From an uncultured Eubacteriales bacterium (GTDB taxonomy: Bacteria; Bacillota; Clostridia; Christensenellales; CAG-138): a stretch of DNA of 11,128 nucleotides. This document shows positions 6,434 to 11,128 of the stretch, one piece after another. Every line of letters starts with the position of its first letter. Position 1 is the stretch's first letter. Under the pieces are notes generated by a model that ran no database searches, was not told the origin of the DNA, and worked only from the letters and a program-made list of their open reading frames with translations. A program made the translations under genes and the position numbers. The stretch covers positions 1 through 11,128 of the forward strand of contig CACXNN010000043.1 in NCBI GenBank assembly GCA_902768995.1, read 5' to 3'.

Positions 6434-6637
6434 TCAACCGCGGGCGTACAGCATGTAGATGACGACATAGATCGCCATGATGAACAGCGGTATGCCCACA
6501 AGCAATCCGATCCATTGACGCGTCAGCGTCTTCTTGTCGGGAGCCTCCGGCTCCGGCTGGTTTATGGGCTCCTCAATGCCGCATTTGGGACAGACGTCCG
6601 TGGCATAGAGGCAACCGCACTTCTTGCAATACTTCAT
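6434..6637 (-). CDS. Small zinc-ribbon protein with one membrane helix
   Basis: A 67-residue protein. The N-terminus holds a zinc-ribbon knuckle pair, C4-x2-C7 and C16-x2-C19 (KYCKKCG and VCPKCG). Residues 21-38 are a Pro/Glu-rich linker, and 42-64 form a single hydrophobic helix ending in a short basic tail. The ATG at 6637 overlaps the stop of nfeD by 4 bases (ATGA), so the two are translationally coupled. The gene sits between nfeD and floA, with 34 bases before floA. The zinc ribbon would face the cytoplasm if the basic C-terminal tail is outside, but orientation is uncertain. I do not recognise a named family beyond generic zinc-ribbon-TM proteins. Confidence 0.8.
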   Translation of the reverse strand: MKYCKKCGCLYATDVCPKCGIEEPINQPEPEAPDKKTLTRQWIGLLVGIPLFIMAIYVVIYMLYARG

Positions 6638-7128
6638 TTGACGAAAACGTTCAACCCTTCCACCGCTTCCACGACGACTTCCTTCCCGGGTTCGATGAAG
6701 TTGCCGTAGGTGGAGACGTTCATGCGCACGCCGTCGATCTCAGCGATGCCGGTGGGACGAAGGGCGGTCACAGCCGTGCCGGTCTTGCCCACCAGGCTCA
6801 TGCCCTTCTCCTTGATCACCGGAGAGGATTCCCCCTCCACCGCCGTGCTATTCACGATACGGGACCTGGACAGGGCCCCCTTCTGGAAGGAGCGGATAAA
6901 CAGCACGATGATGATCGCCAGCAGCAGCACCAGCACGGCGGTGACGATCAGCGCCGCCGTCAGGGAATTGGCCAGGAACTGCATCACGACGATCGCCGCA
7001 AAGGAAGCGATGCCGAGACCGCCGGCCACGCCGAATCCCGGCGTGAACATCTCCACGATGAACATCAGGATGCCGAATAGGAAACACAATATACATGGCA
7101 CAGCCAATGGACCGAGAGCTGAAAGCAT
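6634..7128 (-). CDS. NfeD-family membrane protein (short type)
   Basis: A 164-residue NfeD protein without the N-terminal serine protease domain found in long forms. Hydrophobic helices lie at about 9-28, 33-53 and 57-78, with the typical glycine-rich EMFTPGFGVAGGLGI (26-40). The C-terminal part (about 112-164) is the OB-fold: GKTGTAVTALRPTGIAEIDGV, then VEAVEGLNVFVK. This is the arrangement of the NfeD1b-type partner of flotillins, proposed to bind FloA through its soluble domain. The ATG at 7128 has a perfect AAAGGAGGT five to six bases upstream. It is the first gene of a seven-gene minus-strand operon. Confidence 0.92.
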   Translation of the reverse strand: MLSALGPLAVPCILCFLFGILMFIVEMFTPGFGVAGGLGIASFAAIVVMQFLANSLTAALIVTAVLVLLLAIIIVLFIRSFQKGALSRSRIVNSTAVEGESSPVIKEKGMSLVGKTGTAVTALRPTGIAEIDGVRMNVSTYGNFIEPGKEVVVEAVEGLNVFVK

Positions 7129-7163
7129 AACAGACCTCCTTTGCTTTCTTTTTCTTCTTTATT

Positions 7164-7192
7164 ATTATGCCCTATTCCATACTAAATTGCAA
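7164..7192 (-). promoter_or_regulatory. Promoter of the nfeD-floA operon
   Basis: On the minus strand, TTGCAA (7192-7187) and CATAAT (7169-7164) are separated by 17 bases. The predicted start near 7157 gives a leader of about 28 bases before the nfeD ATG. It lies back to back with the promoter of the CDF gene, 12 bases away, so the two could influence each other. Confidence 0.6.
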
Positions 7193-7204
7193 GTGCTTCC
7201 TTCA

Positions 7205-7233
7205 TTGCATATTTTTATATAAAGTGTTATACT
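7205..7233 (+). promoter_or_regulatory. Promoter of the CDF-PfkB operon
   Basis: TTGCAT at 7205-7210 and TATACT at 7228-7233 are separated by a 17-base AT-rich spacer. The predicted start near 7240 leaves a 26-base leader, too short for a metal-sensing riboswitch. No clear repressor operator was seen. Confidence 0.6.
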
Positions 7234-7265
7234 TTGAACCAAGATCTTTCGAAGGAGGAGGCCGT

Positions 7266-8423
7266 ATGATCGCTCTTTTGGCGAGGCTTTTTCTTCATAA
7301 CGATACGGACGAGGAGGCTGTGCGGCACGGCTACGGCATGATCTGCGGCTGCGTGGGCATCGTGCTGAACCTGATCCTCAGCTGCTTCAAGATCGTTTTG
7401 GGGGCGCTGATCGGCTCCCTGGCCATCCAGGCCGACGGGTTCAACAACCTGGGCGACGTAGGCTCCTCCCTCGTTTCCCTGGGCGGGTTCATCCTCTCGG
7501 GAAAGAAGCCCGACGCGGAACACCCCTATGGGCACGGCCGGGCGGAGTACCTTTCTGCGCTGGTCATCGCTTTCCTGATCCTGCTTATGGGGTTCGAGCT
7601 GATCAAAAGCTCCGTGGAAAGCCTCGTTTCCCGGGCGCCCGCGCCGGTCTTCACCGTGGCCGCCTTCGTGGTGCTCCTTTGCTCCATCGGCGTCAAGCTG
7701 TACATGGCCCTGTATAACACGCGGTACGGGAAAAGGTATGCTTCCTCCGCCATGCTGGCCACCGCCAAGGACAGCCTCTTCGACTGCATTACCTCCGGCG
7801 CCGTCCTGCTGTCCATGGGTCTCAATCGGATATGGGGCATCAACGCGGACCCCTGGTGCTCGTTGGGCGTCTCCCTCCTCATCCTATGGGGCGGGTATGG
7901 CACGGCCAAGGAGACGGTCGATCTGCTGCTGGGCAAGAAGGCTGACCCGGAGCTGGTACGATCCATCGCCGACACCGTCACCGCCCACGAGGGGATCCTG
8001 GGCGTACATGATCTGTACGTCCACGATTACGGTCCCGGTCGGATGATGATCACCCTCCACGCGGAGGTGGACGAGGACGCCGACATGCTCTCCACCCACG
8101 ATATGATCGACAACATCGAATGGGAGCTGAACAAGAAATACAGCTGCCTCTCCACCATCCATATGGACCCCATCGCCGTGAACAACCCGGAGACCGACGA
8201 AGCCAAGGCCCAGGTGAAGCAGGCCTTGAAAAACATCGACGACAGGATCACCATCCACGACTTTAGGCTAGTCCGAGGACAGACCCACACCAATCTGGTC
8301 TTCGACATATCTGCGCCCTATGAAATCAAGCTGACGGATAGGGAATTGAAGGCACGTGCTGTGCAGGAGATCGTTGCCGTCAACGAAGCATTCAACCCGG
8401 TCATCACCATCGACAGACGCTGA
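7266..8423 (+). CDS. Cation diffusion facilitator (CDF) family metal transporter
   Basis: A 385-residue CDF-family exporter that moves a divalent metal ion out of the cytoplasm in exchange for protons. About six helices lie in the first 220 residues. The family blocks are ADGFNNLGDVGSS (56-68, second helix), HPYGHGRAEYLSAL (86-99) and AKDSLFDCITS (167-177, fifth helix). The likely metal site is N60-x3-D64 with D169-x3-D173. An Asn/Asp-type site without His is more like manganese exporters (MntE type) than the His-containing zinc type; this is inference. The cytoplasmic part seems doubled: one ferredoxin-like domain at about 225-303, then a second similar unit at about 312-385. The ATG at 7266 has GGAGGAGG upstream; the open frame starts earlier at 7167 but without a ribosome site. 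Confidence 0.9.
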   Translation: MIALLARLFLHNDTDEEAVRHGYGMICGCVGIVLNLILSCFKIVLGALIGSLAIQADGFNNLGDVGSSLVSLGGFILSGKKPDAEHPYGHGRAEYLSALVIAFLILLMGFELIKSSVESLVSRAPAPVFTVAAFVVLLCSIGVKLYMALYNTRYGKRYASSAMLATAKDSLFDCITSGAVLLSMGLNRIWGINADPWCSLGVSLLILWGGYGTAKETVDLLLGKKADPELVRSIADTVTAHEGILGVHDLYVHDYGPGRMMITLHAEVDEDADMLSTHDMIDNIEWELNKKYSCLSTIHMDPIAVNNPETDEAKAQVKQALKNIDDRITIHDFRLVRGQTHTNLVFDISAPYEIKLTDRELKARAVQEIVAVNEAFNPVITIDRR

Positions 8424-8435
8424 AAGGATCTGTAT

Positions 8436-9404
8436 ATGCTGCCTGTTCTTTGCTACGGAGACATCTGCGCCGACCTGCTCATCCCCTACGGACGAGCCCT
8501 GGCCGCCAACAGCTCCATGGTGGATCCCGATGCTCTGACGGTCCATTTCTCCCATGGCGGGAGCGTCGCCAACACCGCCGTGACCCTGGCCCGCCTGGGC
8601 GCGCCGGCCCTGTTTCTCGGCACCGCCGGTCAGGACGCCTTCGGACGGGCGCTTAAGGAGGGGCTGGAAAAGGAGGGCGTGGACGCCTCCCTGCTCACGC
8701 TGAAGGATGCCTCCATGACCACCATGGTCCTGCTGGTGCTGGACGAACTGGGGGAGCGAGTGCCCTTCGCCTTCCCTCGCGTGGGAGCAAGCCAGCATAA
8801 GATCACTTCGGATCAGATCCCGTACGATATCCTTTCCAGCATCTCCTGGATGCATTCCTCCGGCATGACGTTGCGGGAGGATCCGGCGGCCGCCAACCAG
8901 CTGGATCTCATGGGTCGCTGCCACGCCGCCGGCATCCCCGTGGCCCTGGACGTGAACGCACGGCTGGAATCCATTCAAGACAGCACCTTCGCCCAAAACA
9001 TGCAGGCGGCCCTTGGCTGCTGCGATGTGCTGTTTGGCTCCGCGGAGGACGAGCTCTGCCCCCTGGTGAACGAAACGGACCCGGACAGAGCGGCGAAGAA
9101 GCTGCTGGAGATCGTGCCCATGGTGGTCGCTCGTCAGGGCGAGAAAGGCGCTACGGTGTACACCCGGGACGCGGTCTTCTCCTCCCCTGCCTTCTCCGTG
9201 CCCATTCGGGACAGGGTGGGCGCCGGAGACGTTTATGACGGCGCTTTCTTAGCCGCCCTGCTGCAGGGATATACGCCCCAGGAGGCCAATCGGCGAGCCT
9301 GCGCCGCCGGCGCCTGGTGCGTCTCCCATTTCGGCGGCAGAAGCGGCCCCACACAGGAAGAGCTGCAAACGATCCTCCTTTCCAGCACAGAAAAGGTGTT
9401 TTGA
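8436..9404 (+). CDS. PfkB/ribokinase-family sugar kinase
   Basis: A 322-residue carbohydrate or nucleoside kinase that phosphorylates its substrate with ATP. The first PfkB signature is HGGSVANTAVTLARLG (40-55), followed by FLGTAGQDAFG (60-70). The second signature is DRVGAGDVYDGAFLAALL (259-276), with the anion hole GAGD and catalytic base D265. Residue Arg260-Val261 replaces the more usual Thr-Thr/Ala before GAGD, a mild variation. GSAEDE (201-206) matches the usual N/S-x-x-E metal-binding motif, with E204 or E206. The ATG at 8436 has AAAGGA upstream and starts 12 bases after the CDF stop, so the two genes form an operon. The sugar cannot be named. Confidence 0.88.
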   Translation: MLPVLCYGDICADLLIPYGRALAANSSMVDPDALTVHFSHGGSVANTAVTLARLGAPALFLGTAGQDAFGRALKEGLEKEGVDASLLTLKDASMTTMVLLVLDELGERVPFAFPRVGASQHKITSDQIPYDILSSISWMHSSGMTLREDPAAANQLDLMGRCHAAGIPVALDVNARLESIQDSTFAQNMQAALGCCDVLFGSAEDELCPLVNETDPDRAAKKLLEIVPMVVARQGEKGATVYTRDAVFSSPAFSVPIRDRVGAGDVYDGAFLAALLQGYTPQEANRRACAAGAWCVSHFGGRSGPTQEELQTILLSSTEKVF

Positions 9405-9590
9405 CCCCCTGACGACCATAGCATGTCTCCAAAAGACAGGTATGCCGTGCTATTTGACCATGCCGCGACCTGCCCAGTTAGCATATGCTCCGCAAATACT
9501 TCAAACGATATCAAAATCCAATATGGGTCATTCTTGTATAAATGACACAAAAAAGACAGAATTTTATAGATAAATAGGCATTTTTAAGTA
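9405..9590. other. Lower-GC structured intergenic stretch without a supported gene
   Basis: About 186 bases between the sugar kinase stop and the HU promoter. The composition is more AT-rich than in the genes around it. ATAGCATG at 9418-9425 pairs with CGTGCTAT at 9446-9453, one pair being G-U, and GTCT/AGAC pairing lies inside. CAGGT at 9438-9442 can instead pair with ACCTG at 9468-9472. GTCATT and AATGAC form a further small inverted repeat at about 9524-9546. The first hairpin could be a weak terminator for the kinase operon, but its T run is poor. A 40-codon open frame at 9423-9545 has no ribosome site. It may be an interspersed repeat or a small RNA. Confidence 0.4.
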
Positions 9591-9619
9591 TGGACAAGTG
9601 CAAATTAAGATGATATAAT
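9591..9619 (+). promoter_or_regulatory. Strong promoter of the HU gene
   Basis: TGGACA at 9591-9596 and a perfect TATAAT at 9614-9619 are separated by 17 bases in an AT-rich region. The predicted start near 9626 leaves a leader of about 20 bases containing AAAGGAG (9632-9638). This fits a highly expressed gene. Confidence 0.8.
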
Positions 9620-9645
9620 GAGCCAAACTTGAAAGGAGTTTTACC

Positions 9646-9915
9646 ATGAACAAGACTGAATTTATCAAAGCGATCGCTGAGAAAACCGGCCTGTCCAAAA
9701 AGGATGCCGCTGCAGCTGTTGCTGCTGCTTTAGAAACGATTACCCAAACCATCAAGGAGGACACGGTCTCTCTGTCCGGCTTCGGCACCTTCGGCTGCAA
9801 GCATCGCGTAGCTCGTGAGGGCAAGAATCCTCGGACCGGCGAACTGGTGACCATCTCTGCCGCCAACGTTCCCTTCTTTAAAGCCAGCAAGACTTTGAAG
9901 GAGACCGTGAAATAA
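9646..9915 (+). CDS. hup: DNA-binding protein HU
   Basis: An 89-residue HU, full length for the family. It begins MNKTEFIKAIAEKTGLSKKDA, with the usual alpha-helical dimer body in residues 1-45, then LSGFGTFGCKHRVAREGKNP (43-62) and the DNA-binding beta-arm region with RTGELVTISAANVPFFKASKTLKETV (63-88). HU binds DNA without sequence specificity, bends it and helps compact the nucleoid. The usual Arg-Asn-Pro and Pro at the arm tip read KNPRTG and ANVP, close to consensus. It is a single-gene unit with its own promoter and terminator. Codons are somewhat less GC-rich than in neighbours, as is common for highly expressed genes. Confidence 0.96.
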   Translation: MNKTEFIKAIAEKTGLSKKDAAAAVAAALETITQTIKEDTVSLSGFGTFGCKHRVAREGKNPRTGELVTISAANVPFFKASKTLKETVK

Positions 9916-9932
9916 GCTTTCGCCAAAGATCG

Positions 9933-9962
9933 CGGGTCGGGACTTCCCCGGCCCGTTTTTTT
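9933..9962 (+). terminator. Intrinsic terminator of the HU gene
   Basis: CGGGTCGGG at 9933-9941 pairs with CCCGGCCCG at 9947-9955 around the loop ACTTC, with one T-G wobble. Seven T follow at 9956-9962. It ends 18 bases after the HU stop codon. Confidence 0.9.
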
Positions 9963-9963
9963 G

Positions 9964-9972
9964 TGGTATACT
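9964..9972 (+). promoter_or_regulatory. Possible extended -10 promoter for rarA
   Basis: TGG-TATACT at 9964-9972 has the extended -10 form, but the -35 position (9944-9949) is within the HU terminator stem and does not match consensus. A start near 9979 would leave a leader of only about 11 bases, starting at the ribosome site GGAGG. Read-through from HU is the alternative. Confidence 0.3.
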
Positions 9973-9989
9973 TCCGTTGGAGGTGCTCT

Positions 9990-10688
9990 ATGGAACAGTT
10001 TTCCCTCTTTTCCAAGGAGGCGCCGCAGCCATTGGCGGCTCGCCTGCGTCCTCAAAACCTGGATGAATTCGTTGGTCAGACCCATCTGCTGGGCCCTGGC
10101 AAGGTATTGCGCCGGCTGATCGAAAGCGACCAGGTCTCCTCCATGATCTTCTGGGGCCCACCGGGCGTGGGCAAGACCACCCTGGCCCGCATCATCGCCA
10201 ACCGGACGAAATCCGCCTTCATCGATTTTTCCGCCGTGACCAGCGGTATCCGGGAGATCCGTACCGTCATGCAGCAGGCGGAGGAGAACCGACGCTATGG
10301 CGACAGGACCATCCTGTTCGTGGACGAGATCCATCGTTTCAACAAAGCCCAGCAGGATGCCTTCCTGCCTTTCGTGGAGAAGGGCAGCATCATCCTGATC
10401 GGTGCCACCACGGAGAACCCGTCCTTTGAGATCAACGGAGCTCTTCTGTCCCGCTGCAAGGTGTTCGTCCTGCAGGCGCTGAAGACGGAGGAGCTGGTTG
10501 GGCTCCTGCTTCGCGCTGTGGCACGCCCTGCGGGCCATGGGCCTGCTGGATGGACGACGCTGTGCGCCGCTCAGACTGTCCATGGGCCGCTACACGACGG
10601 CGGAGGAGATCGACCGGGTCCTGGACCTTCTGCCCAGGACGGTGGCGCGGCTGCGCGGATAAACGACAAAAAAACAAAAAATTCCTGA
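9990..10688 (+). pseudogene. rarA: Truncated rarA (MgsA-type AAA+ ATPase), C-terminal half missing
   Basis: The open frame gives 232 residues, against about 430 for complete RarA. Residues 1-177 are convincing RarA: PLAARLRPQNLDEFVGQTHLLG (14-35), Walker A GPPGVGKT (56-63), Walker B ILFVDEIHRFN (108-118), sensor GATTENPSF (138-146) and arginine finger SRC (154-156). After LKTEELVGLLLRAV (164-177, ending at 10520) the frame turns into low-complexity ARPAGHGPAG sequence with no family resemblance. In the other frame the same bases encode the end of a cysteine desulfurase. The lid, helical and tetramerisation domains are therefore absent, and a functional clamp-loader-like ATPase is unlikely. 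RarA acts at stalled replication forks. The ATG at 9990 has TTGGAGG upstream. This is either a true deletion or an assembly join. Confidence 0.85.
10516..10662 (+). pseudogene. 3' fragment of a NifS/IscS-type cysteine desulfurase
   Basis: In the frame one base off from rarA, about 48 codons read LWHALRAMGLLDGRRC then APLRLSMGRYTTAEEIDRVLDLLP, ending TVARLRG with TAA at 10660-10662. The string LRLSxGRYTTxEEIDRxLxLLP is a hallmark of the C-terminal end of NifS/IscS-type cysteine desulfurases (PLP enzymes that supply sulfur for Fe-S clusters and tRNA thiolation). The PLP lysine, the catalytic cysteine loop and the rest of the enzyme are missing. There is no start codon with a ribosome site. From memory, rarA, an Rrf2/CymR-type regulator and nifS are near neighbours in many Bacillota, so a deletion from inside rarA to near the end of nifS explains the arrangement. 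Confidence 0.75.
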
Positions 10689-10696
10689 ATGCTTCT

Positions 10697-10737
10697 CGTC
10701 CCTTTTCTGAATACTACCAGGAGAGGGACGCTGTTTT
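10697..10737 (+). terminator. Intrinsic terminator after the rarA/nifS remnant
   Basis: Bases 10697-10709 pair with 10718-10730 (13 pairs, two of them G-U) around an 8-base loop, followed after CTG by four T (10734-10737). GTCCCTC at 10739-10745 can compete for part of the 3' strand (10723-10729), so an alternative fold exists. The T run is short, which lowers certainty. Confidence 0.6.
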
Positions 10738-10775
10738 GGTCCCTCCATAAGTGAAGGAAAGGCGGTACAACGAAC

Positions 10776-10928
10776 ATGAAAGCAGCAGGTGTTGGCTTGG
10801 GCATGATCGGCGGCATGGTGCTGGCGGTCACGACCGTGAATGCCATCTATCCCGACGTATGGCGGCGCATGAAGCGGGACGGCAAGCGGGCCGCTCGCGC
10901 GATCTCGCGCAGCTCGCTCCTCAAATGA
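10776..10928 (+). CDS. 50-residue single-helix basic membrane peptide, unknown function
   Basis: A small gene that begins MKAAGVGLGMIGGMVLAVTT and ends ISRSSLLK. Residues 4-24 form one glycine-rich hydrophobic helix; the tail from about 28 to 50 is strongly basic (WRRMKRDGKRAARAISR) and would stay in the cytoplasm by the positive-inside rule. AAAGGCGG lies about 10 bases before the ATG at 10776. The gene is bracketed by a terminator-like hairpin upstream and a strong terminator starting 5 bases after its stop, which supports it as a real unit, although no clear promoter of its own was found. No family is recognised. Confidence 0.65.
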   Translation: MKAAGVGLGMIGGMVLAVTTVNAIYPDVWRRMKRDGKRAARAISRSSLLK

Positions 10929-10933
10929 AGCAG

Positions 10934-10970
10934 GCTCCTTCGCGTTCCTTGGGAGGCGAAGGAGCTTTTT
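10934..10970 (+). terminator. Intrinsic terminator of the 50-codon gene
   Basis: GCTCCTTCGC at 10934-10943 pairs perfectly with GCGAAGGAGC at 10956-10965, with a 12-base loop and five T following at 10966-10970. The -35 box of the next promoter starts 6 bases later. Confidence 0.88.
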
Positions 10971-10975
10971 CTCTC

Positions 10976-11004
10976 TTGACGCGGGAAGGATTCTGTCGTA
11001 AAAT
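10976..11004 (+). promoter_or_regulatory. Promoter of the probable yajC gene
   Basis: TTGACG at 10976-10981 and TAAAAT at 10999-11004 are separated by 17 bases. Each matches consensus at five of six positions. The predicted start near 11011 gives a leader of about 26 bases before the ATG at 11037. Confidence 0.7.
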
Positions 11005-11036
11005 CTTAGTTGAAATTCGGAAAGGAAATCAAGTAC

Positions 11037-11128
11037 ATGCTGCATCTTTTCATGGGCCCCGTCGTGGCCGCAGTTGCTGAGGGGACCGCTTCTTCCCTCA
11101 TGTCCACCCTGCCTCTGATCCTCATCAT
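11037..11128 (+). CDS. yajC: Probable YajC preprotein translocase subunit, N-terminal end only
   Basis: The window ends inside this gene. The visible 30 residues begin MLHLFMGPVVAAVAEG and end with LMSTLPLILI, with the frame still open. A short hydrophobic or alanine-rich lead followed by a helix starting LPLILI is typical of the N-terminus of YajC, the small single-helix protein that associates with SecDF. AAAGGAAA lies about 9 bases before the ATG. The motif is short and a different small membrane protein cannot be excluded; the next part of the gene should contain an RPQ-x2-basic stretch if it is YajC. Confidence 0.55.
   Translation, partial: MLHLFMGPVVAAVAEGTASSLMSTLPLILI

Noticed and set aside
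5335..6462. Plus-strand open frame of 375 codons rich in Gly, Asp and His
   Set aside because: It is the complement of floA; the minus-strand frame is a clear FloA with a ribosome site and operon context.
7240..7265. Manganese or other metal riboswitch before the CDF gene
   Set aside because: The leader from the predicted start is only about 26 bases, too short for such an element.
9423..9545. Plus-strand 40-codon open frame beginning MSPKDRYAVLFDH
   Set aside because: There is no ribosome site, and it overlaps the inverted repeats of the spacer.
9564..10583. Minus-strand open frame of 339 codons
   Set aside because: It is antisense to HU and rarA, both strongly supported on the plus strand.
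10697..10745. T-box-like antiterminator/terminator leader upstream of the 50-codon gene
   Set aside because: The CGTCCCT/AGGGACG stem resembles T-box terminators, but there is no T-box consensus element, specifier stem or aminoacyl-tRNA-related gene; it is kept as a plain terminator.

Overview
The window (11,128 bases, GC-rich, densely packed genes) looks like the chromosome of a Bacillota bacterium, most likely class Clostridia. The evidence is strong AGGAGG-type ribosome sites, several TTG/GTG starts, a flotillin FloA/NfeD operon, a tRNA gene with encoded CCA, a clostridial-type HU gene, and the remains of a rarA/nifS neighbourhood. No species can be named from the sequence alone. No phage, transposase, CRISPR or toxin-antitoxin genes were seen.

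Layout. (1) 1-1144, plus strand: the 3' end of a phosphodiester glycosidase (NAGPA-domain) gene, an overlapping four-helix membrane protein, and a GNAT acetyltransferase with its own promoter. (2) 1163-1981, minus strand: a membrane ferredoxin of the NapH type with its own promoter. (3) 2090-2342: tRNA-Leu(UAA) on the minus strand with a consensus promoter. It is followed by a 17-bp hairpin and an 83-bp nested palindrome whose arms are copies of the tRNA 3' end and whose centre is an intrinsic terminator. (4) 2346-7192, minus strand: a seven-gene operon in the order nfeD, zinc-ribbon membrane protein, floA, Pro/Ser/Thr-rich anchored protein, PIG-V-like GT-C membrane protein, and two short CHR (chromate-type) transporter subunits. 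Genes overlap or nearly touch at most junctions. (5) 7205-9404, plus strand, divergent from that operon: a cation diffusion facilitator and a PfkB-family sugar kinase. (6) 9405-9962: a lower-GC structured spacer, then HU with promoter and terminator. (7) 9990-10662: a rarA gene that stops being RarA at about residue 177 and runs, out of frame, into the last ~50 codons of a NifS-type cysteine desulfurase. This is a deletion junction or an assembly join. (8) 10697-11128: a terminator, a 50-residue membrane peptide gene with its own terminator, and the start of a probable yajC at the window edge.

The large minus-strand operon is a membrane-organisation unit (NfeD and FloA) that has gathered a probable glycosyltransferase and a two-subunit anion transporter. 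Its last gene stops at the promoter of tRNA-Leu, and no terminator is visible between them, so the operon may read into the tRNA. The two observations most worth checking are the tRNA-end palindrome at 2090-2231 and the rarA/nifS junction near 10,500-10,530. No clearly new multi-gene system was recognised.
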